NCBI GenBank assembly: GCA_015484985.1
Contig: WFUL01000199.1
Location: 1-17,687, forward strand
Direction of reading: 5' to 3'
DNA: 17,687 bases
From: Anaerolineales bacterium
GTDB taxonomy: Bacteria; Chloroflexota; Anaerolineae; Anaerolineales; DRMV01
Program-made: the position numbers and the translations under genes
Part shown: piece after piece, positions 7,601 through 14,116 of the stretch
Numbering within the stretch: the stretch's first letter is position 1
Layout: every line of letters begins with the position of its first letter
Notes under the pieces: generated by a model
Seen by the model: the letters and a program-made list of their open reading frames with translations, nothing else
The model's database searches: none
What the model was told of the DNA's origin: nothing

Positions 7601-7967
7601 CCTGCTCCAGCAGGAGGCCTTCGAGGAGGCCTTACCCCTTTTGCGGCAGGCGTGGGCACGGGTGATGGAGAAGGGTTTTCAGAGCCTGGAGATACGCCTG
7701 TTCCTCCAGGTGGCACATTGGTGGTATCGGCATGGTGCCTATGAACAGGCCTGGCGTTTGCTCTGCTGGCTGGAAACCCAGGCTTTGATGCCTTTGGACC
7801 AGAGGGACCTGCAGACCTTAAAGGCTTGTGTGGCAAAGACCCTCTCCGAAGAGCAAAGGACACGCGCCGCGGTCCATGGGAAGCAGGTCGATCGAAAGGA
7901 GTGGATGAACACATTTATGGACACCCTGAACATACCCTTGGCACCGTCGGCCCGGGATGGGCTTTAA
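4686..7967 (+). CDS. SARP-family regulator: BTAD, NB-ARC ATPase and TPR domains
   Basis: A 1,093-aa AfsR-like signal-transduction ATPase. Order: winged-helix DNA-binding domain (about 10-85; SAKIRGLLAYLLMHPGEVL), bacterial transcriptional activator domain (about 105-262; ALYRGEFLHG, EAYGYLIRSLALQ), NB-ARC/STAND ATPase (about 280-560) with P-loop GPGGIGKT 307-314, Walker B LFVLDNVE 377-384, LLVTSRE sensor and GLPLALELAA, then TPR repeats to the end. Known relatives hold ATP or ADP in the NB-ARC, sense a ligand or partner through the TPRs and activate target promoters. The BTAD carries HAHRKYGACPCC (C129/C131/C132), a Cys cluster of a type I associate with Chloroflexota homologues. ATG 4686 is preferred (GGTGA at 4676-4680); GTG 4677 would add three residues. 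It is convergent with the three-gene envelope operon; its targets are unknown. Confidence 0.93.
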   Translation: MDGLDGSSAEIRVFLLGYPMVRCGNEEVPLDSAKIRGLLAYLLMHPGEVLAREDLAFLFWPLQDAFHARQNLRQALYRLRRALGPVTGWWVTPETVEWEPRGQIWVDVWAFSAWAQQVEKHAHRKYGACPCCHRRYEQILALYRGEFLHGLQLPDAHTFASWVMEQRAFFRQWALRSVHEVVRYHYLLGEYDKAEAWCRTWLRWDRWSEEAYGYLIRSLALQDRRGEALQAYRAYEAMMREELKAEPSEDARQLSYDLQQGLLTPTTPWKSESLPRSSFPMFGRDKEVEEALYRLAEPRTRLVVLTGPGGIGKTRLAQEVARRARSLFPDGVYWVRMEGVRDAQSLLQTLQTQLTPYLDVGLTLEDAIQRWSTRRMLFVLDNVEATSEVVAKWIQDLLHWTDEVVLLVTSREPLNLVLEQVIPLEGLDYPRLEDEPLTPEMALRFPAVAMLEDRIRRSAPRFELDAQSLPAVLEIIRFTRGLPLALELAAGRAALVSCQEVARCLEEAVLDLRTLYRDQPPSHTSLRVLLEGVWQALEPEERTWLKSVALFDGPFDVEMARVIARVPFYAMERLTHRNFLSVLTLEGGELRWEVHPVMRAFLREHSRAQADFQRAWHHRARHWILHLLPHLDVNLSQDLLRLAAVRSVFHQLLEELIHHPALDEVFPLISGIAAWYRHHGWLKQGYAYFSRWLNELTGRPPSPARRRLEGLLHRQRGLFAYLMGLAEKALQDLQAALDRLEAFPDLQGERGRALQALASVFDLQGDLQRAEDVEYQALYLFHDQMKRAEASGEDADVYWVDIANSMNNLGVLAFHRGDWASATQRYQEAVHLYRQQGALPFLANTLGNLSMALLVQGRWQEARAAAEEALQVSCEIQAHRPVCVALVNLGFIALEQGQWGTAHLYFRRALYRIQQAHLPELGVEALIGLGKVLHALGRHEDARKTFRQALEQAERFHLCYPAAQALVAFVETLLQQEAFEEALPLLRQAWARVMEKGFQSLEIRLFLQVAHWWYRHGAYEQAWRLLCWLETQALMPLDQRDLQTLKACVAKTLSEEQRTRAAVHGKQVDRKEWMNTFMDTLNIPLAPSARDGL

Positions 7968-7981
7968 AGTCCGGGTCCGAC
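7946..7981 (+). other. Hairpin spanning the SARP stop codon
   Basis: GTCGGCCCGG (7946-7955) pairs with CCGGGTCCGAC (7971-7981), giving 10 bp with one bulged T; the TAA stop (7965-7967) lies in the loop. There is no T-tract on either side. In the 65-bp convergent gap it could slow or stop transcription on both strands, but it is not a canonical terminator. Confidence 0.35.
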
Positions 7982-8032
7982 GCGGAACACGTCAACCATA
8001 TTGGATTGGGGGTATGCCTCTGGCCCGAATGC

Positions 8033-8575
8033 CTAATCCTTTCGCGAGGGAGGGGGGCTACGGGAGAGGCATTGGGACACTTGTCCAAGCCGTTTTTGCC
8101 GTTTCCGTAGGGCGAGAAGGATGCTGGGGGTCAAATTCCGGAGGGACGGGTTTTCGCGCGTGAAACGATAGGCCTGTTCATACACTTCGTATGCTGCCAG
8201 CGTTCTTCCCCGGCGTTCGAGGTAAAGCGCGGCGTCCAGGAACCCTGAAAGTCGTTCTCGGGTCCAGGTGCCGGGATCCGCAGATGGATTGCGCCAGGGG
8301 TCGGCCGTCAAAGGTGAGGGAACCGGAGCCGAGAGGGGGGCACCCCACCAGATGGACCATCCTATACCTAATCCAACACCCAGGGCCAGCGCGCTCAGGA
8401 GGAGTCCTCCTTCATACCATGTCCACACGGCGGCGAGGTTCGTCGAGGCGGTTTGTGCTTCCAAGAAGGGCGCGGGGGAAGGGACGCGAGCGTTCCACCA
8501 TCCCCAAAGACTGACCCCCACCAGCACAAGAGCCACGACGAGGGCTCCCAGGGCCCAATGCCATGGACGATACAC
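8033..8575 (-). CDS. Small two-TM membrane protein with helical C-terminal tail
   Basis: 180 aa, family not recognised. Two transmembrane segments are plain: about residues 5-28 (WALGALVVALVLVGVSLWGW) and 53-76 (GGLLLSALALGVGLGIGW). A Pro-rich linker and a basic, probably cytoplasmic tail follow (about 108-165), containing a single TPR-like hairpin (LDAALYLERRGRTLAAYEVY then EQAYRFTRENPS). The GTG start at 8575-8573 is chosen because GGAGG (8583-8587) lies 7 nt upstream. A longer frame reaches a TTG at 8662 overlapping the protease stop, but has no ribosome-binding site and a non-membrane, low-quality N-terminus. It is last in the three-gene minus-strand operon, 70 bp after the protease, and probably works at the same membrane. 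Function unknown. Confidence 0.75.
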   Translation of the reverse strand: MYRPWHWALGALVVALVLVGVSLWGWWNARVPSPAPFLEAQTASTNLAAVWTWYEGGLLLSALALGVGLGIGWSIWWGAPLSAPVPSPLTADPWRNPSADPGTWTRERLSGFLDAALYLERRGRTLAAYEVYEQAYRFTRENPSLRNLTPSILLALRKRQKRLGQVSQCLSRSPPPSRKD

Positions 8576-8645
8576 CCTTCCACCTCCGTTGTACACCCGA
8601 AGAAGCGTTCCGGTTGTCCCCAGGACGCTTCCACCCTCCCGGACC

Positions 8646-10331
8646 TTACGGGAGAGTGCCAATGACGTCGAAGGAGTTGAGAATGCCTGGCAGTAGTGTG
8701 CTTACCTCGTCTTGCGGACCGACGCTCACATTGACCATCATGAGGAGGGCGGTGGGGTCGGCTTTGGGGCGTACCACAAGGATGATGGAGGAAATCATCT
8801 TCTGGCTCCCACATCGTTCCCAGATGTAATATCCGCCTTCGTAGACCTCATCTTCATACGTGCCCCGCTCTGTGAAGGTGCAGGACTCGAACCACATACG
8901 GGTGGCGTCCAGCAGTTGCAGGTAACCGCCCACTTTCCCGAAGTCTCGAGAGGCGGCAATCCACAGCCCGGGTCCGCTGAAGTTGATGAAGGCATCGATA
9001 TTCGGTGCGGCCACGATGCGCGCGGCCACGAAGTCGTAGGTACTGCCGTCATCCTTGGTCCAGGTCCCGGACCACAGACGGCCGTCCACGTCTTGCGTCC
9101 AGGTCTGGGGCACGTTCACTCCGATGGCCTGGGTGTCGTCGGTGATGAAGGCCCAGTCCCCCTGGCCGCCTGATGGATGGGACGATGCAGGTGATGCTTC
9201 CGGCTCTGCCGCGGTTCCCCCTTCGGTGCGGAAGTGTCCCACCACCTGGAGAGGGCTGACGTTTAACGTGCCTTCCAGAATCTCACCCGTTTCCCACCGG
9301 AGCACCTTGATTTTGATGGGGTCATCGGGACTGCGGGAAGCCAGAATATCGCAGTATTCTTTCATCGACCCTTCCAAAGCCACCCGGATGTTTTCGATTT
9401 CGATGATGATGTCGGCCATACGAATGCCCATCAGGTCCGCCGGGGAGCCGGACTGAACGGATTCCACCCAGATACCCGAGAAATCCGGGTCGGTCAGTTT
9501 AAGCGCATACCCGTTGATGCCCATCCATCGATAGGGTTGACCCGTGCGCAGGCGTTCAACGACGGGCCGCGCCAGTTCGGCGGGAATCGCGATGTTAACG
9601 TCCAGTTCATTCTCGCCTGCATAATTGATGCCGACCACCCGTCCGTCCTCGGTGATGAGGGGCCCACCGGAGTTCCCCCCGCGAATTCGGGCGTCGTGCA
9701 GATAGGTGAAATCCATGGAGGACCACGAGGCCTCGCCCGACTCCCGGGTCTTGGAAATAATGCCCTTCGTCAGGGTGAATTCCCAGTGGTCGCCCAGGAT
9801 GGGGAATCCCGCGGCGTAGACGTCCATGCCCACCTCCACAGGGCCGGTGTACCATTCCAGGTAAACGGGGAAGGGTCCACCTTCCACCTGGAGCACGGCC
9901 AGGTCCATACATTCCGAAGCGGCGACGACTCGGGCCGGGAAAGTTTCCTTGAAATCCCCGGCGATATAGACCTTCAGCGTGGCTGCACCTGCGGCAACGT
10001 GATTGTTCGTCACCACCAGGCCGGAGGGGTCAATGAGGAAACCAGAGCCTCCCCACACGATGTTTTGCACGATGTCGCCACCTTCCTCTAACCAGGCCCA
10101 GGTGCCTTCGGCGATGATTTTGACCACCGCGTTCTCCACGTCCTCGATGGAGCGTGCCGGCCGGGCGCCGATGCCCGGTGGGCGCTCTTGGGTCTCTTCC
10201 GCCAGGGCCGTGGGCTTTTCTGTGGGTTTGCCGGAGGGGCTTGTTGGGGAGAGAAAGCCTGTCAATGGACAGGTGCAGGCCAGGGCCACCAAGAGGCCCA
10301 AAGCCAAAAGAAGCGAAATTCGGGTTCGCAT
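8646..10331 (-). CDS. HtrA-like trypsin-fold serine protease with PDZ and unknown C-terminal domain
   Basis: 561 aa, exported. The N-terminal signal (MRTRISLLLALGLLVALACT) ends with Cys19/Cys21; ALAC is only a near-lipobox, so lipidation is possible but not certain. A Thr/Pro/Glu linker follows. The chymotrypsin-fold domain (about 65-262) has the full triad: H111 (TNNHVAAG), D143 (MDLAVLQ) and S221 (GNSGGP). A PDZ-like domain (about 268-358; SGSPADLMGIRMADIIIEI) follows, then a Ser/Pro-rich spacer and a C-terminal domain (about 392-561; Trp- and Tyr-rich, possible Cys pair FESCTF and WERCGS) that I do not recognise. ATG 10331 has AAGGAGG 7 nt upstream. Family members degrade or regulate envelope proteins. 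It is second in the operon, between the anchored TPR protein and the two-TM protein. Confidence 0.9.
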   Translation of the reverse strand: MRTRISLLLALGLLVALACTCPLTGFLSPTSPSGKPTEKPTALAEETQERPPGIGARPARSIEDVENAVVKIIAEGTWAWLEEGGDIVQNIVWGGSGFLIDPSGLVVTNNHVAAGAATLKVYIAGDFKETFPARVVAASECMDLAVLQVEGGPFPVYLEWYTGPVEVGMDVYAAGFPILGDHWEFTLTKGIISKTRESGEASWSSMDFTYLHDARIRGGNSGGPLITEDGRVVGINYAGENELDVNIAIPAELARPVVERLRTGQPYRWMGINGYALKLTDPDFSGIWVESVQSGSPADLMGIRMADIIIEIENIRVALEGSMKEYCDILASRSPDDPIKIKVLRWETGEILEGTLNVSPLQVVGHFRTEGGTAAEPEASPASSHPSGGQGDWAFITDDTQAIGVNVPQTWTQDVDGRLWSGTWTKDDGSTYDFVAARIVAAPNIDAFINFSGPGLWIAASRDFGKVGGYLQLLDATRMWFESCTFTERGTYEDEVYEGGYYIWERCGSQKMISSIILVVRPKADPTALLMMVNVSVGPQDEVSTLLPGILNSFDVIGTLP

Positions 10332-10445
10332 GACCAAACCTCCTTCATAACTTGTTCTGAGCGGCACCCCGTTCAGGTCAGGCGGCGGAGGGATGGGTCG
10401 CGGAGCGGGGTGAAGGCGCATCATGTCAGCAAGGACCGCGCCGGA

Positions 10446-11945
10446 TTATGGGCTTGAAGTCCGCTTGCGGTACTGGAGGAAGAGAACGATGCCACCCACC
10501 ACCAACACGAGCACCAGCCCACAACCGAGCAGCATCCACACTCCCCATCCCAATGCGGTGGTGTGGCTCGAGGATGCGGTCGGGGATGGACTAAAGGAAG
10601 GCGAGGCCGTGAAGGTCGGAAGGAGCGTTGAGGAAGCGGTAGGGGATGGGGTATCGGTGAGGATGACGGGATAGGGAGTTGGCGAGGGGAGGCGAGTGCG
10701 ACGAGGGCGAGGCGTCGGCGTGGGTGTCAGGGTGGGCAGGAAGGTGGGTGTGACCGTCAGCCCCAGAAACCGAAAGGTTCCATCGAACTCCTTCACCCAC
10801 CCGTACAATGTGCGATTGTCTTGGTCGTTGAGAAAGGCCAGGGTCTTTTCATGTTCGGGGTCCAAACGCAAGGCTTCCTGGAATTCTTGAAGGGCGGTGT
10901 ACAGGTAGTCGGCTCGCTGCGCGGGGTCGTGGACAACGTCGGCCAGGTAGACCAGGAACTGTCCGTAGCCGAAGTGCCAGTCAGGGTCGGAAGGCTTCAA
11001 GGTCACGGCTTGCCGGTAGGCTTCCAGGCCTTCGTGACTCAGCGCCAGGTCCGCAGCGTCTTCTCGGAAGTACATACCGTACAACAGCAACGCGCGTTTG
11101 ATTGCCAGGCCCAGGAATCCCCAATTGTCACCTCGTTTGGGGTTTCGATGCGCTCGAGACCGCCATTGCTCGATGTCCTGCCAGGCCGCGGGGCTCATGA
11201 AGAGGAGAAAGATGTTGTCCTCGGGGGTAGGCTCCAGGTTGTGAAAGGTCCAGCGCACCGTGGAACCTTCCAGTTGGGCGCCGGGGGTGGTGGATTGCGC
11301 GTATCCCAGGTCTGCATGGAGGACCACGGTGTCTTCGGATACGGGATACGGCATTTGAACGAGGATTTCCCCTTCCTGAATAGGACCGTACCACCCCGCA
11401 CCTGTCTCCAAGATGTACGTGAGGATCAGGTAAGGGGGATAACCCCAGGTCTCCTGCCGATAACGCACCCGAAGGCGGACTTCTTCCCCCGGGGGGAAAG
11501 TGACGCGAAACGCGGCCCAGGGAATGGGTTCGGTACAGGTCTCCCGAACGGGAGCCCCTTGACGGATGTCGAAGGACACGGGCTGCTCGTCGACCCAAAT
11601 CTGTAGTTGGGCAATGCGTTTGGGAGGGGTAAAGCGATATTCGAGACACTCGGAAAACAACAGCATCAAGGGGTAGAGCACCTCCATGGTTTCCGCCTGG
11701 GCTCCGGTATTGCGCATGATGTAAAGGCCTTCTACCGTGGCCTGTTGTCCGTCGGGGTCCAGGGTGAGGACCACCCGCTCCCGCACCATCTGGACGCGTG
11801 TGCTTTCTGCACCGGACTTGGGGCTGGCGCCTGCCGCGGCTTCCGGAGGCGCGGCGTTGGCCCACACGCCAGGGGCGCGAACGGCCAGCCAAAGGAGCCC
11901 CACGAGGATACCCAAGCCAAGGCGAATCGACGAGCGCCCGTTCAT
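10446..11945 (-). CDS. Exported, C-terminally membrane-anchored protein with TPR domain and Thr/Pro stalk
   Basis: 499 aa. Signal peptide (about 1-30, cleavage near VWANA), then a beta-rich ectodomain (about 48-250) in which VEGLYIMRNTGAQAETMEVL, YPLML and FPPGEEVRLRVRY resemble DUF4424-like or other surface proteins; that assignment is tentative. A helical TPR-type region follows (about 275-375; EAYRQAVTLKPSDPDWHFGY, ALQEFQEALRLDPEHEKTL), then a Ser/Thr/Pro-rich stalk (about 400-465, TPTPTPRP), one TM helix (about 468-492) and a short basic tail (QYRKRTSSP). Topology: large extracytoplasmic part, stop-transfer, cytoplasmic tail. ATG 11945 has GGGAGG 5 nt upstream. It is first in the operon, 114 bp before the protease. 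It may present partners or substrates to the protease, which is inference from linkage. Confidence 0.85.
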   Translation of the reverse strand: MNGRSSIRLGLGILVGLLWLAVRAPGVWANAAPPEAAAGASPKSGAESTRVQMVRERVVLTLDPDGQQATVEGLYIMRNTGAQAETMEVLYPLMLLFSECLEYRFTPPKRIAQLQIWVDEQPVSFDIRQGAPVRETCTEPIPWAAFRVTFPPGEEVRLRVRYRQETWGYPPYLILTYILETGAGWYGPIQEGEILVQMPYPVSEDTVVLHADLGYAQSTTPGAQLEGSTVRWTFHNLEPTPEDNIFLLFMSPAAWQDIEQWRSRAHRNPKRGDNWGFLGLAIKRALLLYGMYFREDAADLALSHEGLEAYRQAVTLKPSDPDWHFGYGQFLVYLADVVHDPAQRADYLYTALQEFQEALRLDPEHEKTLAFLNDQDNRTLYGWVKEFDGTFRFLGLTVTPTFLPTLTPTPTPRPRRTRLPSPTPYPVILTDTPSPTASSTLLPTFTASPSFSPSPTASSSHTTALGWGVWMLLGCGLVLVLVVGGIVLFLQYRKRTSSP

Positions 11946-12030
11946 GGTTACCTCCCTTCCATAAAGACATGCACCGTCGCCCTCATCCTATGGGACAGGT
12001 GTGAATCCACCGTCAGGAAGCCTTGCATCT

Positions 12031-12086
12031 CCTGAAATCAGGCGACACGCCAACTCGTTCCCTTTCGCTTTTGCCTGCCCTCAGGC
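12031..12086. promoter_or_regulatory. Pair of CCTG/CAGG inverted repeats
   Basis: CCTGA-AA-TCAGG (12031-12042) and GCCTG-CCCT-CAGGC (12073-12086) share the half-site CCTG/CAGG. Their centres are about 43 bp apart, close to four helical turns, in the divergent promoter region. They are possible regulator sites; the second could equally be a small hairpin. Confidence 0.3.
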
Positions 12087-12171
12087 GCTTTTCCAGTTCG
12101 AATCTCGACGCTTCGGCCCCGCTTGTTTGTTCTGGCGGATAAAAGATGCGTTCGCATAGGTCTCCGGACCC

Positions 12172-12207
12172 CTGGTCAGGCCTGTGCGAAACCCTGGATG
12201 CCCTTTC
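12172..12207 (+). repeat. Dispersed intergenic repeat, copy A
   Basis: 36 bp matching 14975-15009 with two substitutions and one 1-base gap. It begins CTGGTCAGGCCTG and ends TGCCCTTTC, with the palindrome CAGGCCTG near its start. The match may extend a few bases upstream, where both copies have GGTC. Copy A ends 90 bp before the predicted -10 box of the NAD operon. Confidence 0.8.
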
Positions 12208-12290
12208 CAAGACGGCAAAGCCTTTTCGTCCATGCTTTGGCACCTTTTGCGTGCACCCTGCCTCCCTGGTGCATCCCGAGAAAGGGAGTT

Positions 12291-12302
12291 TTGCGGTACA
12301 CT
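12291..12302 (+). promoter_or_regulatory. Candidate promoter of the NAD operon (-10 TACACT)
   Basis: TTGCGGTACACT matches the arrangement upstream of mutS (TTGCGCTACAAT). It ends 44 bp before the ATG at 12347. The -35 region is weak. Confidence 0.45.
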
Positions 12303-12346
12303 CAATAACCGGTTGGAGACCGACGGCCATCCAAGGAGGATGTTGC

Positions 12347-13228
12347 ATGGCCTTTACCCTGGCGCTGGTGCAGTTTCAAACCCGCTTGGGCGATGTGATG
12401 ACCAACTTGGAGCGCCACCTGGCATGGATTCGCCAGGCCAAGGACCGGGGCGCGGATGTGGTGGCTTTCCCCGAACTCTCCCTGACGGGCTATATCGTGC
12501 AGGACCTGGTACCTGCGGTGGCGTGTAAGCCCCTACAGGATGACCCCGTCTTCGGGCCTCTCCTGGAAGCCAGCAAACAGGTGGATTTGGTGGTGGGGTT
12601 CGTCGAGGAGGACCGACGGTCCCGTTTCTTCAATAGCGTGGCGTATTTGAGCCAGGGTGAAGTGGTGCACGTCCACCGCAAAGTCTACCTGCCCACGTAC
12701 GGGATGTTCGACGAAGGGCGCTTTTTCGCCTGGGGCGACCGGGTGGCGGCTTTTGACACCCGCTTTGGCCGCTTTGGACTGCTCATTTGTGAGGACTTCT
12801 GGCACGTCTCCCCTCCATATCTCCTCTGGCTGGACGGCGCGGACGTGATGCTCTTCCCCATGGCTTCACCCGGACGGGGCATTGTGCCCGCGGAGGAGCG
12901 TTTGGGCACGGCCCGATGGGTGGAGACGGTTGTGCAGGCTTATGCCGGTCTGTTCACCGTGTTCGCGGCCTTCATCAATCGGGTGGGTTTCGAAGACGGT
13001 ATTCACTTCTGGGGCGGCTCCGCGGTGTACGGTCCCGATGGCGCGCGTTTAACCCAGGCGCCTTATCACCAGGAAGCACTGGTGCTGCAAGAGGTGGACT
13101 TGCGGGCCCTCCATCGGGCCCGGGCCCGGCTTCCTCTGCTACGGGACGAACGCACGTCTCTCTTCCAGCGGGAACTGGCACGTATTCTGGAACAGCGAGG
13201 CCTTCCCAAAGCGCCTCCGCGGGTGTAA
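12347..13228 (+). CDS. Carbon-nitrogen hydrolase (nitrilase superfamily), glutaminase-like partner of NadE
   Basis: 293 aa. The Glu-Lys-Cys triad is clear: E43 (FPELSLTGY), K112 (HRKVYLPTYGMFDEGRF) and C148 (LICEDFW). The FPELSLTGY, LPTYGxFDExR and ICEDxW signatures are those of the glutaminase domain found N-terminally in glutamine-dependent NAD synthetases, where it releases ammonia from glutamine. Here it is a separate protein with no synthetase part. ATG 12347 has AAGGAGGA at 12333-12340, 6 nt upstream, and homology begins at this Met. The nadE gene starts 39 bp downstream on the same strand, so the likely role is ammonia supply to NadE in trans. Alternative: an unrelated amidase of the nitrilase superfamily, made less likely by the neighbour. 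Confidence 0.88.
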   Translation: MAFTLALVQFQTRLGDVMTNLERHLAWIRQAKDRGADVVAFPELSLTGYIVQDLVPAVACKPLQDDPVFGPLLEASKQVDLVVGFVEEDRRSRFFNSVAYLSQGEVVHVHRKVYLPTYGMFDEGRFFAWGDRVAAFDTRFGRFGLLICEDFWHVSPPYLLWLDGADVMLFPMASPGRGIVPAEERLGTARWVETVVQAYAGLFTVFAAFINRVGFEDGIHFWGGSAVYGPDGARLTQAPYHQEALVLQEVDLRALHRARARLPLLRDERTSLFQRELARILEQRGLPKAPPRV

Positions 13229-13267
13229 GCGGGCGCTGACTCTGTCGGGTGACTGGAGGACTTCCCG

Positions 13268-14116
13268 ATGACGAAACCTTCTCTGCCCTTTGTGGACCTG
13301 AGCATCAACACCGACCTGGTACGTCGCATTCTGGTGGACTTCATTCGCACCGAAATCACCCGCGCGGGCTTTAAGCGCGCGGTGGTCGGGGTCTCGGGGG
13401 GTGTGGACTCGGCATTGGTTTGTTTTCTCACTGCCGAAGCCCTGGGCCCCGAGAATGTACTGGCCCTGCGGATGCCCTACAAGACCTCTTCTCCGGAATC
13501 TCTGGAACACGCCCGGCTGGTCATTGAACGCACCGGGGTACAGAGTCGAACGGTAGACATTACGCCCATGGTGGATGCCTACCTGGAGCGGTATGCTCCT
13601 GACGCCGACCGGGTGCGGCGGGGGAACGTCATGGCCCGGATGCGCATGTTGGTGCTCTATGACCATTCCGCATCCTTCGGCGGATTGGTGGTGGGTACGG
13701 GGAACAAGACGGAAATCCTGCTGGGCTACACCACCCTATATGGCGATGCCGCGTATGCCCTCAATCCCATTGGTGACCTGTATAAAACCCAGGTGTGGCA
13801 ACTGGCCGAGGCCGTGGGCGTTCCCGAAGTCATCGTGAAAAAGGCTCCTTCTGCCGACTTGTGGGTGGGCCAGACGGACGAAGGCGAACTGGGCTTTTCC
13901 TATCGCCTGGCCGACCAGATTCTCTACCGCCTGGTGGATGAACGCTACACCCCTGAAGAGGTGGTGGCCCAGGGATTCCCTGAGGAGGTGGTCCGGGCGG
14001 TGGTGGAACGGATGCGACGGAACCACTACAAACGCATCATGCCGCCCATCGCCAAACTCAGCCACCGCACTGTGGGGTACGACTTCCTCTACTTGCGGGA
14101 TTGGGGTACAGGATGA
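13268..14116 (+). CDS. nadE: NAD+ synthetase, synthetase domain only
   Basis: 282 aa. An adenine-nucleotide alpha-hydrolase (N-type ATP pyrophosphatase) that adenylates nicotinic acid adenine dinucleotide and amidates it to NAD+ using ammonia. The PP-loop SGGVDS is at 43-48; VGTGNKTEILLGYTTLYGD and PSADLWVGQTDEGELGFSY are diagnostic for NadE. There is no fused glutaminase; length is typical of the ammonia-dependent form. The start has TGGAGGA just upstream. Genes: glutaminase-like protein 39 bp upstream; methyltransferase overlapping the stop by ATGA. The paired arrangement suggests a two-subunit glutamine-dependent enzyme, which is inference. Confidence 0.95.
   Translation: MTKPSLPFVDLSINTDLVRRILVDFIRTEITRAGFKRAVVGVSGGVDSALVCFLTAEALGPENVLALRMPYKTSSPESLEHARLVIERTGVQSRTVDITPMVDAYLERYAPDADRVRRGNVMARMRMLVLYDHSASFGGLVVGTGNKTEILLGYTTLYGDAAYALNPIGDLYKTQVWQLAEAVGVPEVIVKKAPSADLWVGQTDEGELGFSYRLADQILYRLVDERYTPEEVVAQGFPEEVVRAVVERMRRNHYKRIMPPIAKLSHRTVGYDFLYLRDWGTG

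Larger units (their letters stand above)
11946..12346. other. Divergent intergenic region, envelope operon / NAD operon
   Basis: 400 bp with no convincing gene; open frames on both strands here lack homology and ribosome-binding sites. It contains CCTG/CAGG inverted repeats (12031-12042 and 12073-12086), an exact ATGCG-TT-CGCAT repeat (12146-12157), the first copy of a roughly 36-bp dispersed repeat (12172-12207) and the NAD-operon -10 candidate (12297-12302). No clear promoter for the minus-strand operon could be picked. Confidence 0.6.

Noticed and set aside
4686..7967. Reading the NB-ARC/TPR protein as an antiphage NLR
   Set aside because: The N-terminal domains are SARP winged-helix plus BTAD rather than a nuclease, TIR or pore effector, and no defence genes are nearby.
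8576..8662. TTG-initiated extension of the two-TM protein, overlapping the protease gene
   Set aside because: Lacks a ribosome-binding site; the GTG at 8575 has GGAGG at ideal spacing.
12096..12104. GTTCGAATC, resembling a tRNA T-loop
   Set aside because: The flanking T-stem has a C-C mismatch, and no matching acceptor stem, anticodon arm or CCA end is found on either side.
12013..12348. Minus-strand 111-codon frame in the divergent intergenic region
   Set aside because: Begins inside the NAD-operon ribosome-binding region, has no own ribosome-binding site and an unstructured, low-quality sequence.
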